NCBI GenBank assembly: GCA_020687485.1 | Contig: JAJEQR010000032.1 | Coordinates: 1-43,163 of the forward strand | Direction: 5' to 3' | Length of the DNA: 43,163 nucleotides | Source of the DNA: Hominifimenecus microfluidus | Lineage (GTDB): Bacteria; Bacillota; Clostridia; Lachnospirales; Lachnospiraceae | Shown: in pieces, positions 8,170 to 16,584 of the stretch | Numbering within the stretch: position 1 is the first letter of the stretch | Layout of the letters: every line of letters starts with the position of its first letter | Translations under genes and position numbers: made by a program | Notes under the pieces: model-generated | The model's input: the letters and a program-made list of their open reading frames with translations, nothing else | Told to the model about the DNA's origin: nothing | Databases searched by the model: none

Positions 8170-10449
8170 ATGGGAATGAAACGTCCTGTGATTCATGGTT
8201 TTCAGAAGAAGAGTATCTTCTGGAAGACGTTTTTTATGATTTCCATCATGTCAATTGCAACGATACTGATCTTCGGAATCTTCATCAATCAGCTGATGGT
8301 CAGCAGTCAGCGATCGCGTATCCATGATCTGAGCCTGATGCAGCTGCGGCAGACCAGCAAGGATGTGGAGATGCGTCTGGATGTTCTGGAGGAGAGCATG
8401 GAGCAGACACTCTGGAGCAACGACTTCGTAACACTTATGGTGAATCCGGTCGGTAGAAATTCCAATGTGAATTATCGGGTTGCCAGCGCGTTGGCCGGAT
8501 ATGCCTCTGGCAACAGTCTGATCCACAAGGCATGGTTCTATGTGCCGGCGCTGGATGAGATCTACAGCTCCAGCGGTAGCTATATGTCGATTGATTCCTC
8601 CTCGGAGCGGCGTTCCACGATGTATTATCTGGAGAATTATGAAGTGAACCGGGCAGGAAGCGATGAATGTTCTCGTGTGGTATACTGCTTCGGTGATCGT
8701 GTGATCCAGGCGGTGGACTTCTGTGTTCCAAATTTTATTGGAGTACTTTTCTTTGAATTGGATACGGATCAGCTGAATCTAATTGTACAGGAAAACCTGG
8801 ATGATGGCAGTGCCGCTATCCAGGTCTACGATGCGCAGGGGAATGGAATCCTTCCGGCAGGATCGGATAAAAAGCTGGATCTACGTGTTCTCTCTTCTTA
8901 TATGACCGATTCCGAAGACAAGAAAGATGCAGAGTATTACCTGTATACCTCGGATATTCTGGGATGGCATTTCGTGAGAAATGTGGATGCCGAGAGCAAT
9001 TCCGCAAGCTGGAACTCTATTATGAGCCTGATGCTCCCCTTCCTTTTAATTTATTTTATTGTCAGTCAGGTATTTTCCATGTATATTACCAGCAGCGTTT
9101 ACCGTCCAATTAGCCGTCTGATGCAGATTGCGGATCGCAGTTATCGTTCCGGCACTGTTCCGGCGGTTTCCGGGGATGTACATAACGAGGTGGATTACCT
9201 GGAGCTGATTTATACTGACACGTTGGATCAGAACATTCAGCATCATCGTCTAATGGAAGCCGTCTCGAATGATCTGATGGAGCAACTGTTCCGAAGTCTT
9301 CTGACCGGCAAGACGCTGACGATGGATTATATCAATCGGACGATGGAAGGCACCGGCAACCGCAGCCTGATCGCTGGTCGTTATATTGCCATGGCAGGTG
9401 TTATGGTGACGCCGGAGGATCGGGAACCGACCGTTGTGGAGACCGGTCTCTATCAGCGAAGTGTTATTGGTCTGATCTCGCAGATCAAGGATGATTCCTG
9501 TGAACTATATCCTTTCTATATAGAAAAAGATATTCTCGTGATTATCTGTTGTTTCCACGGAGAGACATCCGCGCTGCAGGTAAAGCAAACGGTAAAAAAC
9601 TTCGAGGATACGCTCCTTGCCAAGACGAAGACGATGCCTTATCAGGTTATCATCGGTCGCGGAAAGGTATACAATGAGATTACGTCTCTGCGCCACTCTT
9701 ATCAGGAGGCGCTGGCGGATGTGCGTTATCGCCGTTATATGGAATCCGAGGAGAACCGAAATTCCTCTGCAGGTGAATTCGACCGCAAATATTATGAAGA
9801 GCGCGCACACCAGATGGCTGAGCTGGCGGAGAAGGGCAGTCGTGAGGAAGCGATGGAAATGGCCGGTGCGCTTGTAGACGAAGTGATGAACTGCAGCAAA
9901 GAGAAGCGGTTGGATTACTGTGAGAAAATTCTGGATGCGCTTCTGGAGAAGATTATCACTGGAGGCGGAGCTAACACCGAACTCAAGTCCATGGGGTTGT
10001 CCCACAGCAGCGAGGAGCTGCAGCAGGCGTTGGCTGCCGGTCAGCTGAAGACTTATATGGTGAATTTCTGTGACAAGGCGATCCGTGCGGTACAATCCGG
10101 CAGCAAGAAGAACCGATATAAATACGTGAACGATGCCAAAGAATATATTGAGACGCATTATTCTGATGGAAATCTTTCGCTGAACCATGTCAGCGACGCC
10201 ATTGGTATTTCTGCTCCGTATCTGAGCGGCCTGTTTAACGAAGTGATCAAGGAGAACTTCAACTCCTATCTGAACTCCTATCGTGTCAAGCAGGCGAAGC
10301 AGTTCCTGGAGGAGACTAGCCAGAATATCGCGGAGATCGGCTATAAGTGCGGTTTCAACTCCGCGCAGAGCTTCAGCCGTGTATTCAAGAAATATACCGG
10401 ATATACGCCGGGACAGTATCGGGAGTGGAAGAAAGGGCAGCAGTCATGA
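8170..10449 (+). CDS. Membrane-anchored AraC-family transcription regulator with extracellular sensor
   Basis: A 759-residue one-component regulator. The first membrane helix is at about residues 17-42, an extracytoplasmic domain of about 240 residues follows, and the second helix is at about 281-307. A long cytoplasmic linker precedes a C-terminal AraC-type double helix-turn-helix (about 650-757), with the typical ending QSFSRVFKKYTGYTPGQYRE. This layout is common among Firmicutes regulators of solute uptake loci, where ligand sensing outside controls transcription directly without a phosphorelay. There is no kinase or receiver domain. Its stop overlaps the start of a DctP-like lipoprotein gene, which makes that protein a plausible sensory partner. 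The likely targets are the TRAP promoter upstream of 2761 and/or 5973, by inference. Confidence 0.88.
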   Translation: MGMKRPVIHGFQKKSIFWKTFFMISIMSIATILIFGIFINQLMVSSQRSRIHDLSLMQLRQTSKDVEMRLDVLEESMEQTLWSNDFVTLMVNPVGRNSNVNYRVASALAGYASGNSLIHKAWFYVPALDEIYSSSGSYMSIDSSSERRSTMYYLENYEVNRAGSDECSRVVYCFGDRVIQAVDFCVPNFIGVLFFELDTDQLNLIVQENLDDGSAAIQVYDAQGNGILPAGSDKKLDLRVLSSYMTDSEDKKDAEYYLYTSDILGWHFVRNVDAESNSASWNSIMSLMLPFLLIYFIVSQVFSMYITSSVYRPISRLMQIADRSYRSGTVPAVSGDVHNEVDYLELIYTDTLDQNIQHHRLMEAVSNDLMEQLFRSLLTGKTLTMDYINRTMEGTGNRSLIAGRYIAMAGVMVTPEDREPTVVETGLYQRSVIGLISQIKDDSCELYPFYIEKDILVIICCFHGETSALQVKQTVKNFEDTLLAKTKTMPYQVIIGRGKVYNEITSLRHSYQEALADVRYRRYMESEENRNSSAGEFDRKYYEERAHQMAELAEKGSREEAMEMAGALVDEVMNCSKEKRLDYCEKILDALLEKIITGGGANTELKSMGLSHSSEELQQALAAGQLKTYMVNFCDKAIRAVQSGSKKNRYKYVNDAKEYIETHYSDGNLSLNHVSDAIGISAPYLSGLFNEVIKENFNSYLNSYRVKQAKQFLEETSQNIAEIGYKCGFNSAQSFSRVFKKYTGYTPGQYREWKKGQQS

Positions 10450-11519
10450 GAATGAAGAAAATCATATGCCTGATGCTTGCAGGCAGCTGTATCCTCAGCG
10501 CGTGTTCTCGTTCGGCTGAAAGCGAGAGCGAGACTTCTGCTGTGGATACGACACAGGAAGAAAATCAGGTATTGTCGCTTTCCGTTGCCACTGTCGGCAA
10601 CTGGGAGGGCATTGTCCGCGGGAAGGTGTTCGACGAGTATGCGGAAAAACTCTCCGAATGGTCAGACGGAACCATGGAGATCAAGCTTTATGACGCCGGA
10701 AGCCTGGGGGATGACAAGGATCTGATTGAAGGTGTAAAGCTGGGAACTCTGAATATTATCAATTCCTGTCCGGCTTATCAGACGGATGTAGTGCCGGAGG
10801 CGGCTCTTCTGGATGCTCCCGGACTCTATACCAGCATCGAGCAGTATAACATTATGATGGAATCCGGCTACATGGACGTCATGCAGCAATATTATAACGA
10901 TGCGGGACTTCAGCTTCTTGGAAGCTTTGCATATACATTTCGTCAGATGAGCAGCAATAAGCCGGCGCAGACGCTGGCGGATCTGCAGGGGCTTCGGATT
11001 CGTACCATGGAGAACCGATATCATGAAATCTACTGGCAGGCCATGGGCGCCACATCGATTCCGCTGGTATTCAGCGAGCTCTACATGGCTTTAAGTCAAG
11101 ATACGATGGATGCGCAGGAGAACAGTATCTACAACCTGGTATCGAGCAATCTGGGAGAAGTCCAGAAATATGTCATCTTCACATATCATGCGCCGATGGT
11201 CAGCAGTTATGTAATGAACAAGGAGCAGTATGATGCTCTGACGGAGGAACAGCAGGATCTTCTGCACCGTATGATCGACGGGATCAAGGCGGATGTGATT
11301 GCGAATATTCCGGAAGAGGAGGAGCAGAATCAGAAGGAACTTTCCGAAAAATACGGAATGGCGATGCTGTATCCCAATACAGAGATGGTGATGGCTCTTC
11401 GGGAGGGAAGCGGACGCGATGCGGTAATCGCCGCTCTCAGGGAAGATCTTGGCAATGAGAAGGTGGATACGTTTCTTCAGGTACTGGAGGATGCCGCCCG
11501 AAAAGTCGGTGAGCATTGA
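10446..11519 (+). CDS. DctP-like solute-binding lipoprotein, possible co-sensor
   Basis: A 358-residue lipoprotein with lipobox LSAC (lipid-Cys at residue 20). It shares the DctP core with the protein at 4762, including an IRTMEN motif and a block ending in MDAQEN at equivalent positions. It lacks the long Ala/Thr linker and its codon use is ordinary, unlike dctP. The start ATG overlaps the TGA of the AraC-type regulator (ATGA), with no permease genes following. A binding protein translationally coupled to a membrane regulator suggests that it presents ligand to the sensor rather than feeding a transporter. It could instead be a second substrate receptor for DctQM. An alternative start is the ATG two codons later. 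Confidence 0.85.
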   Translation: MRMKKIICLMLAGSCILSACSRSAESESETSAVDTTQEENQVLSLSVATVGNWEGIVRGKVFDEYAEKLSEWSDGTMEIKLYDAGSLGDDKDLIEGVKLGTLNIINSCPAYQTDVVPEAALLDAPGLYTSIEQYNIMMESGYMDVMQQYYNDAGLQLLGSFAYTFRQMSSNKPAQTLADLQGLRIRTMENRYHEIYWQAMGATSIPLVFSELYMALSQDTMDAQENSIYNLVSSNLGEVQKYVIFTYHAPMVSSYVMNKEQYDALTEEQQDLLHRMIDGIKADVIANIPEEEEQNQKELSEKYGMAMLYPNTEMVMALREGSGRDAVIAALREDLGNEKVDTFLQVLEDAARKVGEH

Positions 11520-11520
11520 C

Positions 11521-11555
11521 AAAAAACAAACCGTATGCTACAGGCATACGGTTTT
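11521..11555. terminator. Bidirectional intrinsic terminator
   Basis: CCGTATGC (11531-11538) and GCATACGG (11544-11551) form an 8-bp stem with a 5-nt loop. TTTT follows on the plus strand and an A-rich tract (11521-11530) gives a U-run on the minus strand. It serves both the lipoprotein gene (+) and the convergent membrane protein gene (-), whose TAG stop (11538-11540) lies inside the hairpin. Confidence 0.88.
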
Positions 11556-12302
11556 CTTCTGCTGAAGTTTCTTTTTCTCGAAAATACTGATGTAAGTTTC
11601 TTCCGTCAGGTACTCCAGATAGGAAGGATCTTCGACATTGAACTCGCGGATGATGTAGCAGCGAAGCAGATCCTTGCGAAGAAAGTAGCGATCCTCCGGA
11701 GATAGCGCGATGCCTTCGGTCGCGGCATTGACGGTCATGTCGATCTGCGAAGCAGGGTAGGTGCTGACGCACCACTCGATCACGTGCGTGATATATTCAT
11801 TCTCTTCCTGAATGCGTCCTTTGATCTCGTTGGCCTTGCGCAGTGTGTAGAGGCCGAAGCCGAGAAAGAGAGCGCCGAGAGCGAGTTCGATCAGGCAGCC
11901 GGAAGAAGAGTCCTTACGGTAGTCGAGAAGAACCAGGACGCAGTGCGCGATTGCGAGGACAAATACGAGAGATCCTGCGAACAGAAAAATAAGTGCGGAC
12001 CCGGTCGTGTCCTTGAACTTGTCTTCGGCACGAACGAAAGCGGGGGAGCAGACCCGGTTATGGAGAAAGTCGATCTCAGGAACCTGATTTTCTTCCGGAT
12101 CGGCGTCCGGGTAGTTTTCCATGAGGCGCTCGGCGGTATTTTCCTGTGCCAGAGGAACGGAGACGATATAGCAGTCGCGGTCCTGATCGTAGGAAACCGT
12201 GGCGTCCAGACCGGAATAGGTCAGGTATTCCGAAATCTCTTCGGATACGGACTTGGAGGCCAGTGTTACAACGGCACGTCCAAGCATCTCCCAGTATGGC
12301 AT
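11538..12302 (-). CDS. Uncharacterised two-TM membrane protein
   Basis: A 254-residue protein of no family I can name. The first roughly 95 residues form a soluble domain that contains VVTLASKSVSEEISEYLTYSG and a predicted beta-rich stretch, loosely reminiscent of small DUF2007-type domains. Two membrane helices follow (about 100-122 and 130-150), then a cytoplasmic, acidic C-terminal region with a Lys-rich end. The start has a good ribosome site (GGAAGGGAG) and a well-formed promoter lies upstream. It is a single-gene unit, convergent with the transport locus and divergent from rlmH. Coding is well supported by promoter, ribosome site and terminator; the function is unknown. Confidence 0.75.
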   Translation of the reverse strand: MPYWEMLGRAVVTLASKSVSEEISEYLTYSGLDATVSYDQDRDCYIVSVPLAQENTAERLMENYPDADPEENQVPEIDFLHNRVCSPAFVRAEDKFKDTTGSALIFLFAGSLVFVLAIAHCVLVLLDYRKDSSSGCLIELALGALFLGFGLYTLRKANEIKGRIQEENEYITHVIEWCVSTYPASQIDMTVNAATEGIALSPEDRYFLRKDLLRCYIIREFNVEDPSYLEYLTEETYISIFEKKKLQQKKTVCL

Positions 12303-12368
12303 ATGGCAACTCCCTTCCTTCTGTTATCATTGCAAAAGCACCCTGCGGACAGGAATGCTCTTGAACAT

Positions 12369-12397
12369 AATATAGCACATCATATGGGTAATGACAA
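12369..12397 (-). promoter_or_regulatory. Sigma-A promoter for the two-TM membrane protein
   Basis: Read on the minus strand: TTGTCA (12392-12397), a 17-bp spacer, TATATT (12369-12374). It lies about 67 nt upstream of the start codon. Confidence 0.65.
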
Positions 12398-12457
12398 GGC
12401 GGCACACCTAAAATAAGAGAATACAAAATCTAAAATTTTTGTAACCTGGTTCTCTAA

Positions 12458-12558
12458 GTTCTAGCCTGGAACGGGTTATCCGCGGGATTCCGCGAAGTTC
12501 TACCCTGGAACAAATTATGGGTGGGACTTCAATTTTCGCGGCAGTTCCCTGCTGGAAT
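12458..12558. repeat. Three near-palindromic GTTC-N7-GAAC elements upstream of rlmH
   Basis: The 381-nt region 12303-12683 holds no gene. It contains GTTCTAGCCTGGAAC (12458-12472), GTTCTACCCTGGAAC (12497-12511) and a diverged copy GTTCCCTGCTGGAAT (12544-12558), each preceded by a similar AAG or CAG and, for copies 2 and 3, by TTCCGCG or TTTCGCGG. Between copies 1 and 2 a perfect hairpin CGCGG-GATT-CCGCG sits at 12481-12494, so the whole block can also fold as one larger RNA or DNA structure. The remainder (12560-12670) shows nothing I recognise. The elements may be an operator array or an intergenic repeat family. Confidence 0.5.
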
Positions 12559-12683
12559 CATCAGAAAAGGCTCAAAAGTATCGGAAAACGCAGCACCCGT
12601 GGCCGTGTGAAGATGGGATCGGCTTGTCCCGGAGTTTGCGCAGTTGGAAACTAAAGTCGGCAGAGTAATATAAGGAGTAGAAT

Positions 12684-13163
12684 ATGAAGATTTCAATTTT
12701 GACGGTAGGTAAGATTAAGGAAAAGTATTTTAATGACGCAATTGCGGAATACTCGAAGCGCCTTTCGCGGTACTGCAATCTGGAGATTCTGCAGGTTGCA
12801 GATGAGAAGACACCGGATCACGCAAGTGAAGCCCTTTGTGTGCAGATTAAGGAGAAAGAAGGCGAGCGCCTTCTCCGCCTGATCCGGGAGGACGCCTACG
12901 TAATTGCACTGGCAATTGACGGAAAAAGTATGACCTCCGAGCAGCTGGCTGGAAAAATCGATGGGCTCGGTGTGCGGGGCGTCAGCCATATTCAGTTCAT
13001 CATTGGTGGATCGCTGGGGCTTTCAGACGCTGTGTTAAAGCGGGCGGACGAACACTTGAGTTTTTCTGCCATGACATTTCCTCATCAGCTGATGCGGGTC
13101 ATTCTTCTGGAGCAGATTTACCGGAGTTATCGAATTATAAAGGGCGAGCCCTATCATAAATAG
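12684..13163 (+). CDS. rlmH: 23S rRNA (pseudouridine-1915-N3) methyltransferase RlmH
   Basis: A 159-residue SPOUT-class methyltransferase of normal length. The C-terminal knot that binds S-adenosylmethionine is clear: [11 protein letters not shown] at about residues 110-120, then [12 protein letters not shown] and the terminal GEPYHK, invariant in the RlmH (YbeA) family. It methylates the pseudouridine at helix 69 of 23S rRNA on the assembled 70S ribosome. The start ATG follows AAGGAG. It stands alone between the repeat-rich intergenic region and spoIIIAA; a candidate sporulation promoter overlaps its stop codon. Confidence 0.96.
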   Translation: MKISILTVGKIKEKYFNDAIAEYSKRLSRYCNLEILQVADEKTPDHASEALCVQIKEKEGERLLRLIREDAYVIALAIDGKSMTSEQLAGKIDGLGVRGVSHIQFIIGGSLGLSDAVLKRADEHLSFSAMTFPHQLMRVILLEQIYRSYRIIKGEPYHK

Positions 13164-13181
13164 AAAAACAGATCATATATT
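13153..13181 (+). promoter_or_regulatory. Candidate sigma-E promoter of the spoIIIA operon
   Basis: ATCATAAA (13153-13160) resembles the sigma-E -35 (KMATATT type), and after 13 nt CATATATT (13174-13181) resembles the -10 consensus CATACAHT with one mismatch. In Bacillus subtilis spoIIIA is transcribed by mother-cell sigma-E. The -35 overlaps the last codons of rlmH, whose stop is at 13161-13163. Confidence 0.4.
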
Positions 13182-13226
13182 TATGGTATAACCAGAAAGA
13201 GAAATTTTTCGGAAAGGCAGGGCAGT

Positions 13227-14174
13227 GTGAACAGGGAAGAGGTCATCCGCATTTTCTCCGTGAAGATTCGAAAGATTCTGCGAAAGCAGGAAGAACACCT
13301 GGAAGAATGGGAAGAAATCCGGCTTCGAACCGGACAGCCTCTGGAAGTGATCTGCCGGGGTAAGAGAATTTATCTCAGTGAGGACGGAGAAGCCTCCGGT
13401 TGGGAGATGGCTTATCGGATCTGCGGAGAAGACATTCGGGAGACGCTGGAATATATCAGCCGATATTCGCTGTACGCATTCTCCGAAGAGGTCCGGCAGG
13501 GATTTCTCACCATTCCGGGAGGTCACCGGGTCGGTGCAGCCGGTCATGTGATCCGGGAGCGGGATGGTGTCCGGGGGATATCTCCGATCGCCTTCCTGAA
13601 TATCCGCCTGGCACACCAGATTTGCGGTGCGGCGGACGCAGTACTTCCGTTTCTATGGGAAGATCACCGGTTGGGGCATACGCTGATTCTGTCACCGCCG
13701 GGTCTGGGGAAGACGACGCTGTTAAGGGATATCATTCGACAGATATCAAATGGTTACCGTACGGAGCGGCCGCTTACCATCGGCGTAGTGGACGAGCGCT
13801 CGGAGATTGCGGCATGCTCTGGCGGCGTGCCGCAGAATGATGTGGGAAGACATACGGATGTGCTGGATACCTGTCCGAAAGCGGAGGGCGTGCGCATGCT
13901 CTTACGATCGATGTCGCCGCATGTAATCGCGATGGACGAGGTCGGCTGTGAGGATGATATGGAGGCGCTTTCGGAGAGCATCGGGAGCGGCTGTACGCTG
14001 CTGGCGACGGTGCATGCGGTTTCCATGGAAGATCTGAAACGTCGGCCGGTGCTGTCTCATCTGGTGGAGCGTAGACTGTTCGAGCGGTATGTGACGCTGG
14101 CGCGCAGGAACGGGCATGTCTGCTGGAACGTCCGGCGGGCGGATGGCACAGTCCTGGGGGAGGGACTTCGATGA
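13227..14174 (+). CDS. spoIIIAA: Stage III sporulation protein AA (secretion-type ATPase)
   Basis: A 315-residue ATPase of the type II/IV secretion superfamily. Walker A PPGLGKTTLLRD is at about residues 156-167, and a later block contains ERSEIAAC followed by GVPQNDVG, then DVLDTCPKAEGVRMLLRSM, all standard in SpoIIIAA. It is thought to power or assemble the SpoIIIA-SpoIIQ channel linking mother cell and forespore. The start is GTG behind GGAAAGGCAGG. The stop overlaps the start of spoIIIAB (ATGA). It is the first gene of a complete eight-gene spoIIIA cluster. Confidence 0.96.
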   Translation: MNREEVIRIFSVKIRKILRKQEEHLEEWEEIRLRTGQPLEVICRGKRIYLSEDGEASGWEMAYRICGEDIRETLEYISRYSLYAFSEEVRQGFLTIPGGHRVGAAGHVIRERDGVRGISPIAFLNIRLAHQICGAADAVLPFLWEDHRLGHTLILSPPGLGKTTLLRDIIRQISNGYRTERPLTIGVVDERSEIAACSGGVPQNDVGRHTDVLDTCPKAEGVRMLLRSMSPHVIAMDEVGCEDDMEALSESIGSGCTLLATVHAVSMEDLKRRPVLSHLVERRLFERYVTLARRNGHVCWNVRRADGTVLGEGLR

Positions 14175-14686
14175 AGTGGCTGGGATTTTCCCTGATCGTG
14201 CTGGCTTCCTCCGCCTGGGGCGTACAGATGGGGGAGGGATATGCGCTTCGCAGGAAAGCGCTGGAGGATGTTTTTTCCGTGCTTACCGGACTGCAGGGCG
14301 AGATCAGCAGTACACATGCGCCGCTCCCGGAGATCTTTCGGCGGCTGGCACTGCGCGAGGGCGAACCCTGGCAGTCGTTTCTTCTCTCTGTAGAGAATCG
14401 CCTGGAATCCTGCGAGAACGGGATGCTGGCTCATGTATGGAGCGAGCAGGTGGAGAAGCTTCCGCAAACCTGCGGTCTGAACCGGGAGGATCGGGCGGAA
14501 CTGTCCGGACTGGGAAGAGAGCTTGGATATCCGGATCTTGGCATGCAGCTGGCGGCGCTGAAGAATTTCTCGCGAAGCTGGGAACGGAGGATCGGAAAGG
14601 TTTCGGAAGAGGTGGAGCCGCACCGGAAGGTATATCGCTGCCTGGGGATCTCTCTGGGACTTATGATTGTCCTGGTATTGATATAA
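14171..14686 (+). CDS. spoIIIAB: Stage III sporulation protein AB
   Basis: A 171-residue protein with a hydrophobic helix at each end (about 1-18 and 155-171) and a charged alpha-helical middle resembling the GspF-like fold of SpoIIIAB. Family traits are ALRRK after the first helix (YALRRKALE) and a C-terminal segment KVYRCLGISLGLMIVLVLI. In the SpoIIIA apparatus it is the membrane platform partner of the AA ATPase. The ATG overlaps the spoIIIAA stop, so translation is probably coupled. Length matches the family. Confidence 0.93.
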   Translation: MKWLGFSLIVLASSAWGVQMGEGYALRRKALEDVFSVLTGLQGEISSTHAPLPEIFRRLALREGEPWQSFLLSVENRLESCENGMLAHVWSEQVEKLPQTCGLNREDRAELSGLGRELGYPDLGMQLAALKNFSRSWERRIGKVSEEVEPHRKVYRCLGISLGLMIVLVLI

Positions 14687-14709
14687 TGCTTTGCAGACAG
14701 GAGGGATTC

Positions 14710-14904
14710 ATGGAAATCAGTCTGATCTTTCGAATTGCGGCTGTTGGGATTCTGGTATCGATCCTGTGTCAGGTATTGAAGCACAGCGGGAGAGAGGAGC
14801 ACGCATTTCTGACCAGCATGGCCGGACTGATTCTGGTGCTGTACTGGCTGGTGCCTTATATCTATGAATTGTTTGAGACAATACAGGATCTTTTTGTGCA
14901 ATAG
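14710..14904 (+). CDS. spoIIIAC: Stage III sporulation protein AC
   Basis: A 64-residue protein with two membrane helices: a first helix around RIAAVGILVSILCQVLKHSGREE and a second around FLTSMAGLILVLYWLVPYI. This is the complete normal length for SpoIIIAC. The start is the ATG behind CAGGAGGG; the open frame extends upstream, but only as an out-of-frame shadow of spoIIIAA and AB. Together with AD it forms the small hydrophobic membrane part of the channel. Confidence 0.93.
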   Translation: MEISLIFRIAAVGILVSILCQVLKHSGREEHAFLTSMAGLILVLYWLVPYIYELFETIQDLFVQ

Positions 14905-14956
14905 GTAAGCGAAATGGAGTGAGACTCTGAATCGTCAGTGCCCTGGAGGAGCAGTC

Positions 14957-15340
14957 ATGGGAATCCTTACTGTGGCGGGAATCGGAATTGTGACTGTGCT
15001 GATCGCTGGTCAGCTGAAAGTCTTGAAATCAGAGTATAGTCTTTATCTTTCTGTAGCAGTGATGCTGCTTATTTTTTTCTACAGTGCCGGGCGTCTGGGC
15101 GGAATTCTGTCTGTGATGGAGCAGATTCAGACATATTTTCCGGTGAATGAAATCTATGTACGTACCCTTTTGAAAATTGTGGGAGTGAGCTATATCGCGG
15201 AGTTTGCTTCGCATGTCTGCCGGGATGCCGGATATGGAGCCGTGGGAAGCCAGATTGAGATCTTCGGCAAACTGACAGTACTGGCGGTCAGTATGCCGAT
15301 TCTGACAGCGCTGCTGGAGACATTGAACGATTTTCTGTAA
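14957..15340 (+). CDS. spoIIIAD: Stage III sporulation protein AD
   Basis: A 127-residue integral membrane protein with about three or four helices. The segment LLKIVGVSYIAEFASHVCRDAGYGAVGSQIE-type block (about 70-100) is characteristic of SpoIIIAD. The start follows GGAGGAGCAGTC. It is located 52 nt after spoIIIAC and 19 nt before spoIIIAE. Role: a membrane component of the SpoIIIA-SpoIIQ feeding channel. Confidence 0.94.
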   Translation: MGILTVAGIGIVTVLIAGQLKVLKSEYSLYLSVAVMLLIFFYSAGRLGGILSVMEQIQTYFPVNEIYVRTLLKIVGVSYIAEFASHVCRDAGYGAVGSQIEIFGKLTVLAVSMPILTALLETLNDFL

Positions 15341-15359
15341 TGATAGAGGGAGGAGTAAG

Positions 15360-16493
15360 ATGCGACGAGTGGCCGGATGTCTGTGTGCCTGTTTGATGAT
15401 ATTATTCTATACGGTTATAGTACAGGCTTCCGGCGGAAGTCAGATGGAGGATTATGATTACGGAGACATACAGGAATATCTGGATGAAATCCTGGGAGAA
15501 ACGGAAGTACATTTTACAGATCTGATGCAGTTGCTGATGAGCGGAGATTTCTCCGGACTTGTGCAGCAGGTGGGAGAGCTTCTCCGGCAGGGGGCGGTAT
15601 CCGGGCTGAACAGCAACGGGAAGGCGCTTCGCCAGGTGATTTTGACGGCGCTGTTCGGGGCGCTGCTGAGCCGATTTTCAGAGGCGTTCTCGAAGAATGG
15701 GATCGGGGAGACAGGATTCTATGTGACGTACCTTCTGCTGACCAGCCTTTTGCTGGGAGCGTTTTTAAGTACGAAGGAGCTGGGGGAGGAGCTAATCCGT
15801 CATATGCTGCAGTTTATGCAAGTGCTGATTCCGGTGTTCTTTGTGGCGGTTGCCTATGCAGGAGGAAGCGTGACAGCTCTGGCTTTTTATCAGATGGTGC
15901 TTCTTGTGATCGCTGCGGTGCAATGGCTCTTTCTGGTGATCCTCCTTCCTCTGATTCAGGTATATGTCTGTCTGCAGCTGGTGAACTCGCTGTCGCGGGA
16001 GGATTTTCTGTCGAAAGCGGCGGAGCTGTTGGAGACGATTCTGGAATGGAGTATGCGGACGCTTCTCGGTGTGGTCATCGGCATCCATATGATCCAGGGG
16101 CTGGTGCTTCCTATGGTGGATTCTGTGAAGTCAGCAGCTTTGCGCCGGGCTGTATCCGCGATCCCGTGGGTCGGAAAAGGAGGAGAAGCTGTCGCACAGG
16201 TTCTCCTGGGTTCCGGAGCTCTGATTAAGAATGCGATCGGCATGGCAGCGCTTGTAGTTCTCGTGATGATCTGTATCATTCCTGTTGTCAAGCTGGGGTT
16301 GATCGCGCTGCTCTATCAGGCGGCAGCAGCGATGCTTCAGCCGGCGGCGGATGCCAGGCTGGTGGAATCTATCCTGGCAGTCAGCAGTGGGACAAGACTG
16401 GTGATGCGTTTGGTGATCCATACGTTGGTGCTTTTCATGCTGACGCTGGCGATCATCTGCGCAGTGTCAAATGCCAGTTACTATGCAGGCTGA
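15360..16493 (+). CDS. spoIIIAE: Stage III sporulation protein AE
   Basis: A 377-residue polytopic membrane protein. The N-terminal signal peptide (about 1-24, ending in VQASGG), an extracytoplasmic region with a conserved acidic start, and about seven later membrane segments match SpoIIIAE. The conserved stretch SLSREDFLSKAAELLETILEWSMRTL is visible in two parts near 215-235. It is the largest membrane component of the channel. A strong GAGGGAGGAG ribosome site precedes ATG. Confidence 0.95.
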   Translation: MRRVAGCLCACLMILFYTVIVQASGGSQMEDYDYGDIQEYLDEILGETEVHFTDLMQLLMSGDFSGLVQQVGELLRQGAVSGLNSNGKALRQVILTALFGALLSRFSEAFSKNGIGETGFYVTYLLLTSLLLGAFLSTKELGEELIRHMLQFMQVLIPVFFVAVAYAGGSVTALAFYQMVLLVIAAVQWLFLVILLPLIQVYVCLQLVNSLSREDFLSKAAELLETILEWSMRTLLGVVIGIHMIQGLVLPMVDSVKSAALRRAVSAIPWVGKGGEAVAQVLLGSGALIKNAIGMAALVVLVMICIIPVVKLGLIALLYQAAAAMLQPAADARLVESILAVSSGTRLVMRLVIHTLVLFMLTLAIICAVSNASYYAG

Positions 16494-16584
16494 AGGCAAA
16501 GCAGAATCAAAGCGGAGCTGAATGGGAGCAGAGCAGCACAGGAGGCGAAAAGAGTAAGCCGGGAGCAGACGGAAGGAGGTGGAT

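Noticed and set aside
12458-12558. LexA/SOS boxes
   Set aside because: The half-sites are in the opposite polarity (GTTC...GAAC, 7-nt spacer) to the Gram-positive SOS box.
12458-12558. CRISPR array
   Set aside because: The repeats are 15 nt, unequal in spacing and diverged; no cas genes anywhere in the window.
16579-16584. GTG start for SpoIIIAF
   Set aside because: It overlaps the AAGGAGG ribosome site; ATG 16585 is correctly spaced.
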